Under the pieces are notes generated by a model. The model worked only from the letters and a program-made list of their open reading frames with translations, did no database searches and was not told the DNA's origin. The position numbers and the translations under genes were made by a program. A DNA stretch of 64,000 nucleotides from Cyclina sinensis (taxonomy: Eukaryota > Mollusca > Bivalvia > Venerida > Veneridae). Each line of letters opens with the position of its first letter. Within the stretch, counting starts at the first letter, position 1. Shown in pieces: positions 11,174 through 22,891 of the stretch. The stretch spans positions 15,379,039 to 15,443,038 of the forward strand of contig JAAONU010000014.1 of the NCBI GenBank assembly GCA_012932295.1. The letters are read 5' to 3'.

Positions 11174-12356
11174 TCTTTGCGTGTTAATTAAATAAAAATA
11201 ACAATATTTACATTGAATACAAAAAATGCAAAAAAGTGCGCCAAACGTTATTACAACGTAATATACGCCACATTAGTAAAATGACGTCATGAGCTATCTT
11301 GAGTGGCAATTCTGTGTATAAATGCTTAATTTAATAGCGTGTTTGGCGCAACATTGTTCTTAGTTGTGATTTCAAAGAGTATGAGTCTAAAAAGTTGTTA
11401 CTGATGCAGTTGTAACTGTGATGCTAAACTAAAGAAAAAACGGAAACCGCATTATTAGCCAAATTCCCTTGCTTTCGCCAGTGGGGTGTAAATTGTAACG
11501 GCAAGGAACCGAATATATAGTTCAAAATTCTTTCGTGATTAGAATCGAAATAATAAATACGTTTCTTTATCTTATCGGTAATATGGGTCGTGAATATTGT
11601 ATTCACCGATAAAATATAGGAACTTATTTATTATTTGTTAAATAGGAATCATGGATAGAAAAATTATTCTCGCGACAACGTAAAGAGAAAATTGTTGTGT
11701 TGTCGTTAAGGTAATAGTATCAAAACACTAAAAGCGCTGAACGGGCGATGTGTTAATAATTGCAATGTAGGTAGGCGATCCTGTATTTCATTGAATTCCG
11801 CCTTATAAAATTAGATAACCTCTGTAATTCGTATACGCAAGCGTTTATTATATATTAAAGATCATATCAAAGTACATAAAAACGCATACAACAGTTAAAC
11901 CTTCAACCTGGAATGAAAAGTATTCTCCTAATTGGTCGATTACATGATTAGTATTAATAAATATGTGGGCCGTTTTGACTCGGGAGCGTTTGTAAATTGA
12001 CCCGTTTCCAAATAAGTGGTCTCGCAATGTCTCAAGACCCAGCAGATTAGTCACTATTGTTAATGTATTGTATATATAAATGCGCGCCTGCATACAAAAA
12101 AACTCCTATTATTCACACTTCTAAAGAGTTTATCCACAAGATGATTGTTCGGTTAGCTCTTATTCTTAATTTAAACTATCTTCAAATATCATCTGCTCCG
12201 TATTCATTGTTAAGAACGATGCCCTGTATTGTTCCTACAGCGCCGAAAAAAACTGGTTCGGTCAATTTTGGCTTCATGCATCGGTATATATAAAAGGTGC
12301 TCACTTCTCTCGCAGAGAACAGTAACTATGAAACTTTGATTCTGCTATATATCTAT
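11174..12356. other. Intergenic; 11640-12310 is a copy of the HSPA12 upstream block
   Basis: 11174-11640 shows nothing recognisable. 11640-12310 aligns with 5090-5440/5740-5790 and 38040-38470 (GTTGTGTTGTC, AGCGCTGAA, CAATGTAGGTAGG, GCGCGCCTGCAT), but no HSPA12 exon follows: the Gypsy LTR begins at 12357. It looks like an orphan duplicate of an HSPA12 5' region. Confidence 0.5.
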
Positions 12357-13310
12357 TGTTATAGCATATTAACAAACGTCCATATATGTGAAGATAAACA
12401 GTCACTGAACAATTATAAATGCTAAATTACCAACTATAAACTCGACTTTATGATAAAATAAACAATAACGTTTCTGTCTTACCTTAACTCTTATGATTCG
12501 CGGAAACCATTAATTTTAATTACGTTGACATCCATAACTAAACCTAACTAGAACTGCAAGTTAATTTACCTCGTTTAAACTGTGTTATGGAAGTTGAAAT
12601 ATATTATGTATAACCTCTAAACACTAGTACGTGACACACTATTGTGGATTCCTTCATGAAACATTTTTTGTTTACTCTCCCAAAGAACTTCCCAGCGGAA
12701 ATGAGTTCCTTTCCTGAACCAAACGATGAAAAATAAACAAAAAGCTTTTAACTACAGAAAGTAACCAGTAAACACCATTTATCTGATGTATTCATAACAT
12801 TGCCTTATATTATTATTCATCATAAAACTGTCGCAAACTACAAGCAACGGATTTCAACGGCGTTTGATTCAGGCGGCCTATGCAGACTGTGAGTTATTTG
12901 GAGAATCGACAACTGCGATTGGCTAGCGGAATCCGCTGTGTATTTTCATTGGCCGATACCTATTTCAAATGTTTTGGACTGGTACTTTTCACCCGCTGTT
13001 ATTATGACGCCATAGACTATATATTTAGTAGCGAACAGTTAATGCCAGCTTCCCATCCGCTGAGCGGATAACTTTATAATGCGACCTTATAAGTAGATTC
13101 CGCTGAAGAACAGTTAATCCTTTGGTAAACATTATATTATGTTAAATTCCGCTGATGAAATGAACTTATATAAAATCCGCTGAGTCTTTGATTGTAATTC
13201 CGCTGGAGTGAATTCCGCCGAACTTAATTCCGCTGAATTGAAATGAACTGAGTTGTACTATAATTTTGGACATACAGACCCCACCTTGTGTCAGAAACAG
13301 AAAACAGTTA

Positions 13311-15664
13311 TAGATAGATAGATAGATTTATTCGCATATATACCTCAGTACAATAACATTTATACAACAAATCTACTTTACTCAAACAATACAGCACATG
13401 TGAGATATCTACAAACAAAAATATCACATTGTTTTTCACATTCATTTAATTAATATTTATCACAGGTATTGTTATGTTATCACACAATAGCACTTTTCAG
13501 ATTTATAAAATTCATATTATATCACAGACATTATCGGGCACACATGATTATGACATATTTTGTTTATTATACCATAAAATGGCTGATTAAATAATGCTGA
13601 GAAGAAGAAACACTGACACTAATGACAGTTGGATGTATATATGCAGGATAGCCCATTAAAGTCATAGACATATTTCCAATGGGGTCCTAAACACTAAAAA
13701 ATAAAAAAAAATGAAAAATGTTCTTAAAAAGTTACCATAAAAAACAGTTTCTGGAGTACAAAATAGAAAGGAGTGATCTACTGTCCGCAGAAAAATAGTT
13801 AATATTTATTCAGAAAAAAACGTTTTTACTTCCTTCTTAAAAGATACATAGTTTTTGGTCTCCTTAATTGAACCTGGTAAGGAATTCCAAGTGTCTGTAC
13901 AGTTATAGTAAAAGGTACCAACATCCATTTTATTATGAACTTTATGAACATAGAAATAACTGGAACTATTCCTTGTACTATAGCTATGAATAGTGGATAA
14001 CTTTTGAAAATTTTCATGTAGATAGGTAGGACATTTATCATAAAATATTTTGTGAGCATGGTTCAATCCCAGCTGCTTAACTCTATCACCTACTCTTAAC
14101 ATACCAAGTTTTGCAAAATCTTCATCCCTGAGTGTTGTTCTTGGGGAATAATCATGAATAAATCTTACAACTTTATTCTGACATGTTTGAAGTCTATTTT
14201 TTAACCCGTTAGACAAGCCATAATACCATGAAGAGCAAGAATAATAAAAAATGCATTGCACCAATGAATTTACTAAAGTCTTGCGTAAATTTAACTCAAG
14301 AACATTTTTCTGCCTATATAAAAATTTAAGCCTGGAGTTAACTTTTTTAACTACTTCATTTGCAGTGGACTCACCAGATAAATCATTATCAATAACTTGA
14401 CCTAAATATTTTACAATTTTTTGGGAATGAATTACATTGCCGTTACAAGTCACAGTAAAAGACTTAACTTTCTTTAATTTTCTTTTAGTTGCAAACAGGA
14501 TACATTCAGTTTTACCTAAGTGAAGAGAAAGTTTATTGTCGATGAGCCATTTGTTGCAAGACTGCAGCTCTAGTCCTAACCTAATCCTAAAAATGATTGC
14601 ACTATCATCTGCATACAGTAGAAGTTTACAATCTTTACTGATACTAATCGGCATGTCATTTACGTAACACAAAAATAGAAGGGGGCCAAGAATGCTTCCT
14701 TGCGGCACACCACATGTTACTGGTTGCGTATCCGAAACAGTTTCATTGACATGTACTATTTGTGTTCGGCCAGACAAATAAGAGCTAAACCACTCTACCG
14801 ACCCCACTCCCATAATTTGTAGTTTTTTTACACAGTATATTGTGGTCAACTGTGTCAAACGCTTTTTGAAGGTCCAACATGATCACCCCAGTGTATAATC
14901 CTTTTGATGACTGTTGACGAATATAGTCTGTTAAATGGATGAGACAGGAGTCAGTTGAATAGCTTGCTCGAAAGCCTGACTGATGTTCATAAAGAAGGTT
15001 ATTGGATATTAGATTTTTTTCTAATTGAACGTAAACTGCTCTCTCTAAGATCTTTGAAACTATACACAAAATACTAACAGGGCGGTAATTACCAACTTCT
15101 GATGTTACACATTTTTTAAATAAAGGTTTTACCCTTGCAGACTTAAGTTCTGTAGGCACTTCATTATTCACTATAGACATGCTAATTATATAAGTATCGG
15201 AATCTTTAAAAATGATGCCGAATCCTTTAAAAATTTCGGTGGAATATTATCTAAACCAGTACTTTTTTGACGGATTCAAAGAACTCAATTGTTTAAAAAC
15301 AAAATCCTCACTTACTGTTCTTAGTGAAAAAGACTAAGAAGTTGGATTTTTATTCATATAATACTGTTTAAAAATAGCAGATCCTGTATCAAAAATTCCT
15401 GAAGGTGTTGGTAGCTTAGAAACTAATTTGGCTGCCACATTAGTAAAAAAAAGTATTAAAATGACAAGCTATTTTTTTGCATCAAAACATAAGTCATTCT
15501 CTATCTTTAAAACTACATTTGGACAGCTTTTAGTTTTATTACTATAGCCTAAGTTTTTCAAAGTTTGCCACAGTTTTTTAGGACTATTTTTATTTTCCTC
15601 TAAATTACAGGAAATATAATCCGACTTAGCTTGCTTTACAGATACTTGAACTTTGTTTACAGAT
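13311..15664 (-). mobile_element. 5'-truncated non-LTR retrotransposon (LINE, Jockey/CR1-like)
   Basis: The 3' end (left) is a TCTA/TAGA tetranucleotide tail at 13311-13328, typical of some LINE clades. The reverse transcriptase lies at 13806-15180 and a linker upstream of the RT (ENKNSPKKLWQTLKNLG) at about 15469-15660. The endonuclease region is missing, so the insertion is 5'-truncated. It sits inside the Gypsy 5' LTR and is therefore younger than that element. Confidence 0.85.
13806..15180 (-). pseudogene. LINE reverse transcriptase, frameshifted
   Basis: Non-LTR RTs copy RNA at the nicked target. The N-terminal part (14785-15180) has NYRPVSILCIVSKILERAVY, HQSGFRASYSTDSC and MLDLQKAFDTVDHNIL (first catalytic Asp). 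The C-terminal part (13806-14858, 350 codons) has GVPQGSILGPLLFLCYVND and the YADD box. The two frames join near 14830 through a single frameshift. The downstream RT-associated region (LQTCQNKVVRFI) is present. Most similar in motif style to the Jockey superfamily. Confidence 0.9.
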
Positions 15665-15834
15665 AATTCACAAAACAAAACAAATAAAACAAGTTATATT
15701 CATTTTATTGGTTATCAAAAATAAAAAACAGTTTAAGTTAAAAACCGTGTTTTCGTACATATTCCGTTCTGTCCATTTCGTATATCAAAGTTTGGCAATA
15801 TTCTGCTTCTCGAACCGGCCCCTTCCTGACAGTT

Positions 15835-15851
15835 TGGTGTCAGAAATGGGA
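15835..15851 (+). other. Primer binding site (tRNA-Leu type)
   Basis: TGGTGTCAGAAATGGGA lies 3 nt after the LTR end. It differs by one base from the primer site at 51434-51450 of the second Gypsy fragment and matches the usual tRNA-Leu 3'-end complement. Confidence 0.8.
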
Positions 15852-16324
15852 TTTCTAACATTCTTTTGTTACGGATCCGCCGATGGACAGTTATAACGCA
15901 ATTTCCGCTGTAAAAGAAAACTAACGGGATATATAACTATGCATAGATTAACTTTTTTAACAGAATAAATAAATAGTAACATTGTCTCAAATACATAAGC
16001 GTTTTGTTTCTTTTTCTGTTCCATTTTTATTAAGAAAGTCAGCCTTTATTTTTCCTTTGGCCACCTGGCTTCCTTTGGCTCCCTGCAGGACTAGTTAGGC
16101 CTTTTTATTTGAAATCAAAAGTAATTATCAGACATAAATGAAAATTCAGACCCAGAGTTTAACCCAGGTCGCGGTGATCATCTAGAGTTACATCAATCTC
16201 CGCGACATATTGAAGGTCAGCAAGATCAAAGACAATATGATCGACGTACAAAAGACGCACATACCCATACGCACATGTTGTTATGGGACGCCGAGACCGT
16301 CAATAGTAATTAAACCAGATTCCT

Positions 16325-17205
16325 TTATGGGAGATGAAGATTAGGAACAATATCTCTCTCATTTTGAGGACTGTGCCGAGTTAGGGCAATGGACTGATAA
16401 AGTAATGTTATTGACATTAGCTATTCGTCTTAAAGGTCAAGCTAGAGTTTTCTAAACCAGTCTGCCTGCTTTTGACAAATGCAACTACGGCAGTCTAGTA
16501 GGGTCTCTTGGGCAAAGATTTGGTAGCTAACGTCAACAAGCTAGATGGGTATCTAAGTTTTAGTCCCGCAGTAAATTGTTTGACGAGTCAATTGCCACAT
16601 TTGGTGATGATCTCCGTCTTCTAGTTAGAAAGGCATATCGAAATCTTGACCCGGAAGCACAAGAAATGCTTGCTTTACAGGAATTTTACAAAGCCCTTTC
16701 TGTGGAAATGCGCTGTAGAGTAATGGACAGAGAATGTAAGACCATAAGTAACGCAGTTGAGGTAGTTGAAAGGTATGAAGAGCTCTTTGGGGATGTACAT
16801 GCTAACAGTAGGCGTAGAGATGTTGTGAGACAAGCTATTGATAACACTAATAATTTCAGTAGGCAAGGTAATAACTTGGGAAGAGAAAGAAACACTAGAA
16901 ATGAAGATACAAAATACTCTAAAAGCGATACAATTTAGGCTAGATAGAATCGAAAGGTCTCACAGGAGAACACCACAGAATTAGGTAAGAACCTGTTCCA
17001 TTTGCCAATCACAAGACCATCTGTACAGAAACTGCCCACAAAAGCGTTTGAGGGAAGAGAGGCCACAGAACCAAAGGTAGTCGGAAAACGGAAGTCCGTC
17101 TCCTCTGTTGGTCGAGAGGGGGCGCGTGATGACGATATTAGACCCATTGGAACTAGTTCAAGTGTGACGAAAACATTAAGTGACTCTGTTTCTGAGGTTA
17201 AATAA
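16325..17205 (+). pseudogene. Gypsy gag relic with CCHC zinc knuckle
   Basis: Gag forms the particle. Broken frames from about 16325 show HFEDCAELGQWTDKVMLLTL-like and LFDESIATFGDDLRLLVRKA-type capsid sequence. The longest open part is 16576-16938. TAG/TAA codons interrupt it near 16342, 16455 and 16528. A CCHC zinc knuckle, C-x2-C-x4-H-x4-C (CSICQSQDHLYRNC), lies at 16993-17034 in another frame. Stops separate the pieces, so no full gag is made. Confidence 0.75.
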
Positions 17206-17307
17206 TTTTCAAATAAGAATGATAAATCTGAAATACTACTAGAAGATTATAGTAGGATAGGTCAAGCTGAAAGTACTGGAACTAAGTTTGACAATGGTCT
17301 CTATGTT

Positions 17308-17871
17308 TTGGGGAAAATTAATGATAAGGCGGTATCATTCTTAATAGAAAGTTGTAGTACAGCTTGTTTAGTATCCAAGAAAACTTTTGACCAAATTAGC
17401 AAAAAATGTCTAACTGAAAGGAATCTTAAAATTCAAAATGTGAATGGGTCAAACTTTCAAGTATTTGGGCGCAAAAATTTTGAAATTACACTAGGTCAGG
17501 TAGAAATACAACATCCTGTTGTTGTTTGTGACATCGACGTCGACGATATACTTGGACAAGACTTTATTCTTAAGTATGTACGATCCTGGGATATGGACAC
17601 TTTAAAACTTAAAATGTGCACTGGAGAATGCATTCAGTGTTTTAGTCAGGGAGAAGCAGTTAGGGTATGTAGAGTAACGGTAAAAGAAAAAGTCGAACTA
17701 CCACCGCAGTCTTATAAATTTGTCAAGGTATCCATACCAGGGGCTGATCAATTGACACGATCGGGTTACATTGAAAACAAAATAGGTTCTGATTTGCAGG
17801 ACCTAGCTGTTGATATCATTGAAGGCATTGTTGATCCTAAGGATGATGACGTCGGTGTGAGGGGTTTTTGA
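17308..17871 (+). pseudogene. Gypsy aspartic protease region, active site altered
   Basis: Layout matches a retroelement pepsin-like protease: hydrophobic FLIESCSTACLVSK where the family has a D-T/S-G triad, followed by ILGQDFILKY at the usual C-terminal position. The catalytic Asp-Thr-Gly is replaced by Glu-Ser-Cys, so it should not cleave. The C-terminal part continues to a four-base ATGA overlap with the next frame. Confidence 0.75.
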
Positions 17872-18916
17872 ATTCAAGAGATATTACAAAAGTTCTCCAA
17901 CCCGGAAAAGAAACAAGAGTTTGTAAGTCATCCTACGGAGAAACTGATTGTGAAGAGCATTACTGTGCTCAAGTGCAAGAACAATCTGATACCTCTGATA
18001 AAGATCCGCAGTTAGCTGAACATTTACCAGAACTGTTAGAAAGAAGTTCTGAACATTTAAATTCTGATCAAAAACGAAACCTTGCATCAAAGTATCAAAG
18101 TATATTTGTTTCCTCGACGGACGACTTGGGCTGTACAGATCGCGTTACACTTAAAATAAACACTGGCAATGCTCCACCAATTAGGCAACCAGTAAGACGG
18201 CATTCTTTTGCAAAATGGCAGAGTAAGAAGGATGAGGTCGAAAGAATGCTTGCTAAAGGCGAAATTGAACCATCAAATAGTCCTTGGTCTTTACCGATTG
18301 TACTGGTTACGAAAAAGGATGGATCCACTAGGTTCTGTGTGGATTACAGAAAAATAAATGAAGTAACTGTGAAAGACGCCTATCCAATACCAAGGGTAGA
18401 TGACTGCTTAGATGCCCTTGCAGGTGCTAAATGGTTAAATACAATGGATCTCTGCTCTGGATTTTGGCAGGTTGCCATGGATCCAGATGATAAATTGAAA
18501 ACAGCTTTCTCTACGGTCAACGGTTTATACCACTTCAAGTTCATGCCCTTTGGGTTGGTTAATGCGCCCTCTACATTCCAGCCACTTATGGAAGATGTCT
18601 TCCGAGGTCTGCAATGGGTCGAGTCCCTGTTATACATGGACGATATTATCACACCTTGTCGATCCGTCGAAGAAAGCCTAACTAAGCTAGAAAACGTCTT
18701 TTCGCGGCTTCAAGATTCAAACCTGAAAATGAAAACTTCTAAATGTCATTTCTTCCAAAAGTCGACATCATTCCTGGGTCATACAGTTTCTGAAGAAGGT
18801 ATTCGCATTGATGATTCAAAGATAGAAGCAGTCAAAAATTGGCCGATACCTACTAAGAGTAAAGAAGTCATGAGCTTTTTGGGACTAGCTTCTTACTACA
18901 GAAAATTTGTCAACAC
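17868..18916 (+). CDS. Gypsy reverse transcriptase domain (RNase H lost)
   Basis: RNA-directed DNA polymerase. Motifs in order: SPWSLPIVLVTKKDGSTRFC, DYRKINEVTVKDAYPIP, NTMDLCSGFWQVAM (first Asp), FKFMPFGLVNAPSTF and YMDD (18634-18645, catalytic), then FLGHTVSEEGI and FLGLASYYRKFV. Homology stops right after YYRKFV; the frame runs on with unrelated residues to 19052. RNase H and the region up to the integrase are missing, so this is a deleted element even though the RT frame itself is open. Confidence 0.9.
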
Positions 18917-18926
18917 TCTAGAGACA

Positions 18927-20111
18927 GTGAAATCGCCTAGAAGTAAAAGCTGGAGTGTTGTATCGTCAGTTTACAAACGACTCAAATTGTATCAGGCCGC
19001 AGTTGATTGTACCAAAGAAAAAGCAAAGAGACGTTTTGTATTATCACCATGACATACCGACTTCGGGACATCTCGGCTACGACAAGACCTTAGAACGTAT
19101 TCAGACATCATTTTATTGGCCAGGTATGACTTATTGCAAACATTGTGACATTTGTACAGCAAAGAATTTAAGTAGATCTAAAAAAAAAGCTCCCCTTGGA
19201 AAGTATATATTAGGTGAACCAATGGAGAGGTTCGAAATGGACATATCAGGGCCACTTCCACTTTCTAAGAAAGGCAATAAATATGTTCTGGTAATAAGTG
19301 ATCTTTTTACCAAATGGTCGGAGTCCGTAGCTTTGCAAGATCAAGAAGCTAAAACCGTCGCAGATGCATTTGTTAACAATTTCATATGTAGGTTTGGAGT
19401 TCCACTTCAGTTGTTTACCGACCAAGGTAGAAACGTCGAATCGCGTTTACTAGCCGAAATTTGTGTTATTTTTGGTTTTGAGAAAACGCACACAACAAGT
19501 ATGCGTCCCCAAACCAACGGTTTTGTTGAAGGTTATATAAAAACTCTCACCTCTATGCTTTCAGCATATTGCCAAAATAATCAGACTGACTGGGATACTT
19601 TTCTTCCACTCGTTATGCTAGCATATCGCAGCACTCCTCAAAGTACAACAAATGTTTCGCCTAATAGAATGGTCTTCGGTAGAGAAATTATTTTACCTAC
19701 GAATGCCGTTGTTGGTCATCCGAAAACTGAGAGAATTACGAATCGTACGAAGAATATACTGACTTACTCAGAGATAAGATGGAACAGGCTCATGAAATCG
19801 CGCGTCTTAACATCGGAAAAGCAGCGGTGTATCAAAAGAAACATTACGATACAAATTCGAAGCTAAGGAATATGTAAAGGTCAGCTAGTTTGGTTACACA
19901 ATCCAAAAAAGGAATATGTTCAAAATTAGTTCACAAATGGAAAGGTCCGTTCCTTGTGACTAAAGTTTTAGATGATCTAATTTGTATTGTCAAGACGTCT
20001 ACCAAACAAAAACCAAAGGCCTATCACATTGACAGGTTATGGCCATATTCAGGTACACATATACCAACTTGGGTCGAACGTGAGTCTCAAAATATCACTG
20101 CAGATATGTAA
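18927..20111 (+). pseudogene. Gypsy integrase (core motifs kept, frameshifted C-terminus)
   Basis: Inserts element DNA into the genome. The open frame 18955-19866 has LYRQF before the zinc domain, HHDIPTSGHLGYDKT (two His) and CKHCDIC (two Cys), with the spacer between WPGM and the Cys pair about four residues short. The core shows FEMDISGPLP (Asp), LFTDQGRN (Asp) and QTNGFVEGYIKTL (Glu), the D,D,E triad. A frameshift near 19866 separates the C-terminal part at 19890-20111 (KWKGPFLVTKVLDD, YHIDRLWPYSG). Its frame differs from that of the RT because of the upstream deletion. Confidence 0.85.
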
Positions 20112-20366
20112 AATGAGCAACAAAATATCAACAATAACTTAGAGAATGAAATAATGATAAAAACAAAAGAAGTGTTAAACAACAATAACATGAAGATATA
20201 TTAACAGTAACATGGAAATATAAACAACAACTATATACAGATATAAAAAACCCATCACAACGGTACTAAACAGCTCATCATTCACTATAAACGATCGGGT
20301 TTGTGTGGCAAAACAACATAAAAAAATCACTAATCAATAAATAACACGATCTTTTTATTACAGAAA

Positions 20367-22432
20367 ATGGAGAAATGTTGGCTCTGCCCAAGCGTTTTTC
20401 CGAATAAGTCTGAGCTGAACGCACATCTTGTCTCAAGAGAGCACAGAAGTCAGAGTGTAATGCCCTTGGTGTGGTGATGAGAAAACATTCACAAGAGTCT
20501 CAGACCTTTCTGTCCACTGCTCATACATGCATTTTATTGAGACTATTTCATTACCAAAGTCATCCTTAACAGCAGGAAACTGTTTTTATTTTTCAATTTT
20601 CCCGAGGGATTACGCAAAGATTCACCAACCAGAAAAATGGACTTCACCAAATGCCACCGAAGCAAGAAGACTGGGCATGAAAATGTTAGAAAAGCAGAAA
20701 AATAGTCAAGTTAAAAGAGACAATTGGTGGAGTGGATGACGAGAGGCAGTAAAACTAGATCAAGAAAACAAAGAAAATCAAAACAAATCAATACATAAAA
20801 CTATTAACTCTAATAATATTGAAGAACCTGTAAATTTGACTGATAAGAAAGAAAAGAAAGAAACAGAAGGGAATAAAACTGAACAGAAATCTAAACCAGT
20901 GGAGAGAAAAGTGAGTTTGAAAGAAGTAAACGAACAAAATATACCGTTGGACTTGACAAAGAAAACAGAATCCAGCCAGAAGAACAAAAGGAGAGCTAAA
21001 GAATTGCCCGATAAGGTAAATGTGAAGATCAGAAAGGTGTTTAGTGAAAGTAAAGGGAAAAGAAATAGTGAAGATATGCAAAGGGAGGTGATAGAAAATT
21101 CCAAATTTGAAAAGAAATGTAAAAATGAAGAAATAAGTGAAAATTGTTTTGAACATGGCAGTGAGAAATATGATATTAAGGAAAAGAAGGTAAGTTTATA
21201 TGGTGAAAAGAAATGTGATGCAGGTGATTTCTATGAAGTTTTGGGTGATGGAAAGGTAAATGATGGTAGTAAGTAAGGTAGTTAGTAATGAGAAGAAATT
21301 TGAAGATGTAGGTAATGAAAAGGAAAGTTGTAAATTAACAGGTGAGGTTATGAGTGTTGAGAAGAAGAAAAGGAATGATGGTGAATTAAATGAGGTTATT
21401 GATGAAGAAAAGAAATGTTGTGAAAGTCTGAATATTGATATTAGAGAGGAATATGCTAAAGGTGAAATGAGAATTGTTGAAGATAAATGTGATAGTGGAT
21501 TTGTGAAATTCGACAATGAGAATAAAGTGGTTAAAGTTAAAAGTGAAAGAAATGCAAAATGTAATTCAGAGGCACCAGAAGAAGCTAAGGAGAAGAAAGA
21601 TAAAAACGGTACAGGTGATTTTGAGGACAGAGCGGGCATGTCAGATAAAGTAAAAGATGAACGGCAGAGTGATGAAGAACTATATACTGCTACAAAATTG
21701 ATAATAGATGAAATGGACAGGGAAGATCAAAAGGGACAAGTATGCTGGGATTTAAAGGAGGAAAAGTTAAAAGTTGTAAAAAAGCGAGATATTATATGGA
21801 AAAGGTCTGATGATGGAATATTGAGGAGGGTATTTAGAAAAGGAACTTCAAGTATGGAAGAAGAAGAAAACAATATAGAAAAAGTAAAACCGGAAGGATT
21901 CGAAGAAGTTAAGGAACAAACAATGATATAAATAACAATGCTTATGTTGATACAAGTTGTAAAAATAAGGCGATAGACATTGCCACCGGGCAGGAGAGAA
22001 TGGAAGGGGGTCTGCACCTTTCGAATTAATCCTTTTGGATGTGATTTTACTTGGCCCCCACCAGACTGGCAAAAAATGACCGCAGACAGAAAGCTGATGG
22101 CATTGGAACACACGGCTTTTCAGCTCGAATATCTACAAAACGGTATCGTTAGTCCGTCGATGTCTAGAAGCTTTCTTTTGGACAAATATAACTTCCTGGC
22201 CCTGCCAGGTTCAGGAAAAGTAAAGAAGGAAGATCATGAAAGAGGTGCAGCACGGGCTAGGTTTTACTTGTATCAGATGCTCAGAGAGGTGGCCGATGGC
22301 AAATATCCATCTGAAGCAGAAAAAGCACAAATTGACACCTTAGCACTGATTCAGAACAAAGGAGAGCTTCAGAGACAGTCGGCTTCCTTAGATATTCCAC
22401 TTCGTCTGGCAGTTGGCAAAGAAGAGCCTTAA
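20367..22432 (+). pseudogene. Third ORF of the Gypsy element: C2H2 fingers, charged region, conserved C-terminus
   Basis: Lies between integrase and the polypurine tract, where some elements carry env or accessory genes. An ATG at 20367 follows a good splice acceptor (CTTTTTATTACAG), suggesting a spliced mRNA. Finger 1: CWLC…H-x5-H (from 20376). Finger 2: CPWC…H-x4-H at 20461-20532, one frame over. Then a Lys/Glu/Asp-rich stretch across frames (20836-21276, 21260-21931), probably coil or disordered, and a compact C-terminal part (21980-22432) with WKGVCTFRINPFGCDFTWPP and TADRKLMALE. There is no signal peptide or membrane segment, so it is not an envelope. It is broken by at least three frame changes. 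Function unknown; the zinc fingers suggest nucleic-acid binding. Confidence 0.6.
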
Positions 22433-22880
22433 AAAAAGAAAGAAAACTAATAACAGATTGGAGTAACAGACCCTATTTTGTTAAATGTTAGGTAAATTGA
22501 ACTATTTTTCTAGTTGAAATAGTTTTTCTAATGAAATTGTTGAAGTTTTCTTTTATGGTTAAGTAAATTTCAGGCGTGACCTTGACTTACAAGTGATAAA
22601 GATTGTCTTAATCAGAGACAGATGACCAAGTAGAAAGTTAAAAAAACAGAGTAATGATTGAGTAGAAAAAGTTTAAAATAATATAGTTTATTTTATAGAG
22701 TTATATGTTTATTACATGTTGTTATTATTGTTGTTGTTTGATTCTAGTCAATAGATTCATTCTCAGTATAAAAAGTTATTTGTTTGTTAAGGATTTTTAT
22801 TTAAGACTTTTGTCTGAGTTAATACTTTATGACAGGAAACTTTACTGAACATATTATCCAGGAGGATAAGTTGATACAAA

Positions 22881-22891
22881 GGTGGGGGAAG
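22881..22891 (+). other. Polypurine tract
   Basis: GGTGGGGGAAG immediately before the TG of the 3' LTR, the expected plus-strand primer position. Confidence 0.75.

Larger units (their letters stand above)
12357..15831 (+). repeat. 5' LTR, interrupted (12357-13310 and 15665-15831)
   Basis: Starts TGTTATAGCATATTAAC and ends CTTCCTGACA (TG…CA). Both parts align with the single 3' LTR at 22892-23898. Contains TTATATAAAATCC (TATA-like, about 13168) and a cluster of CCGCTGA motifs between 12929 and 13240. The break between the parts is a LINE insertion. About 140 bp near 12970-13110 are absent from the 3' LTR. Confidence 0.9.

Noticed and set aside
21196..21639. 147-codon minus-strand ORF and neighbours
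   Set aside because: Complement of the purine-rich charged region of the Gypsy third ORF; composition effect.
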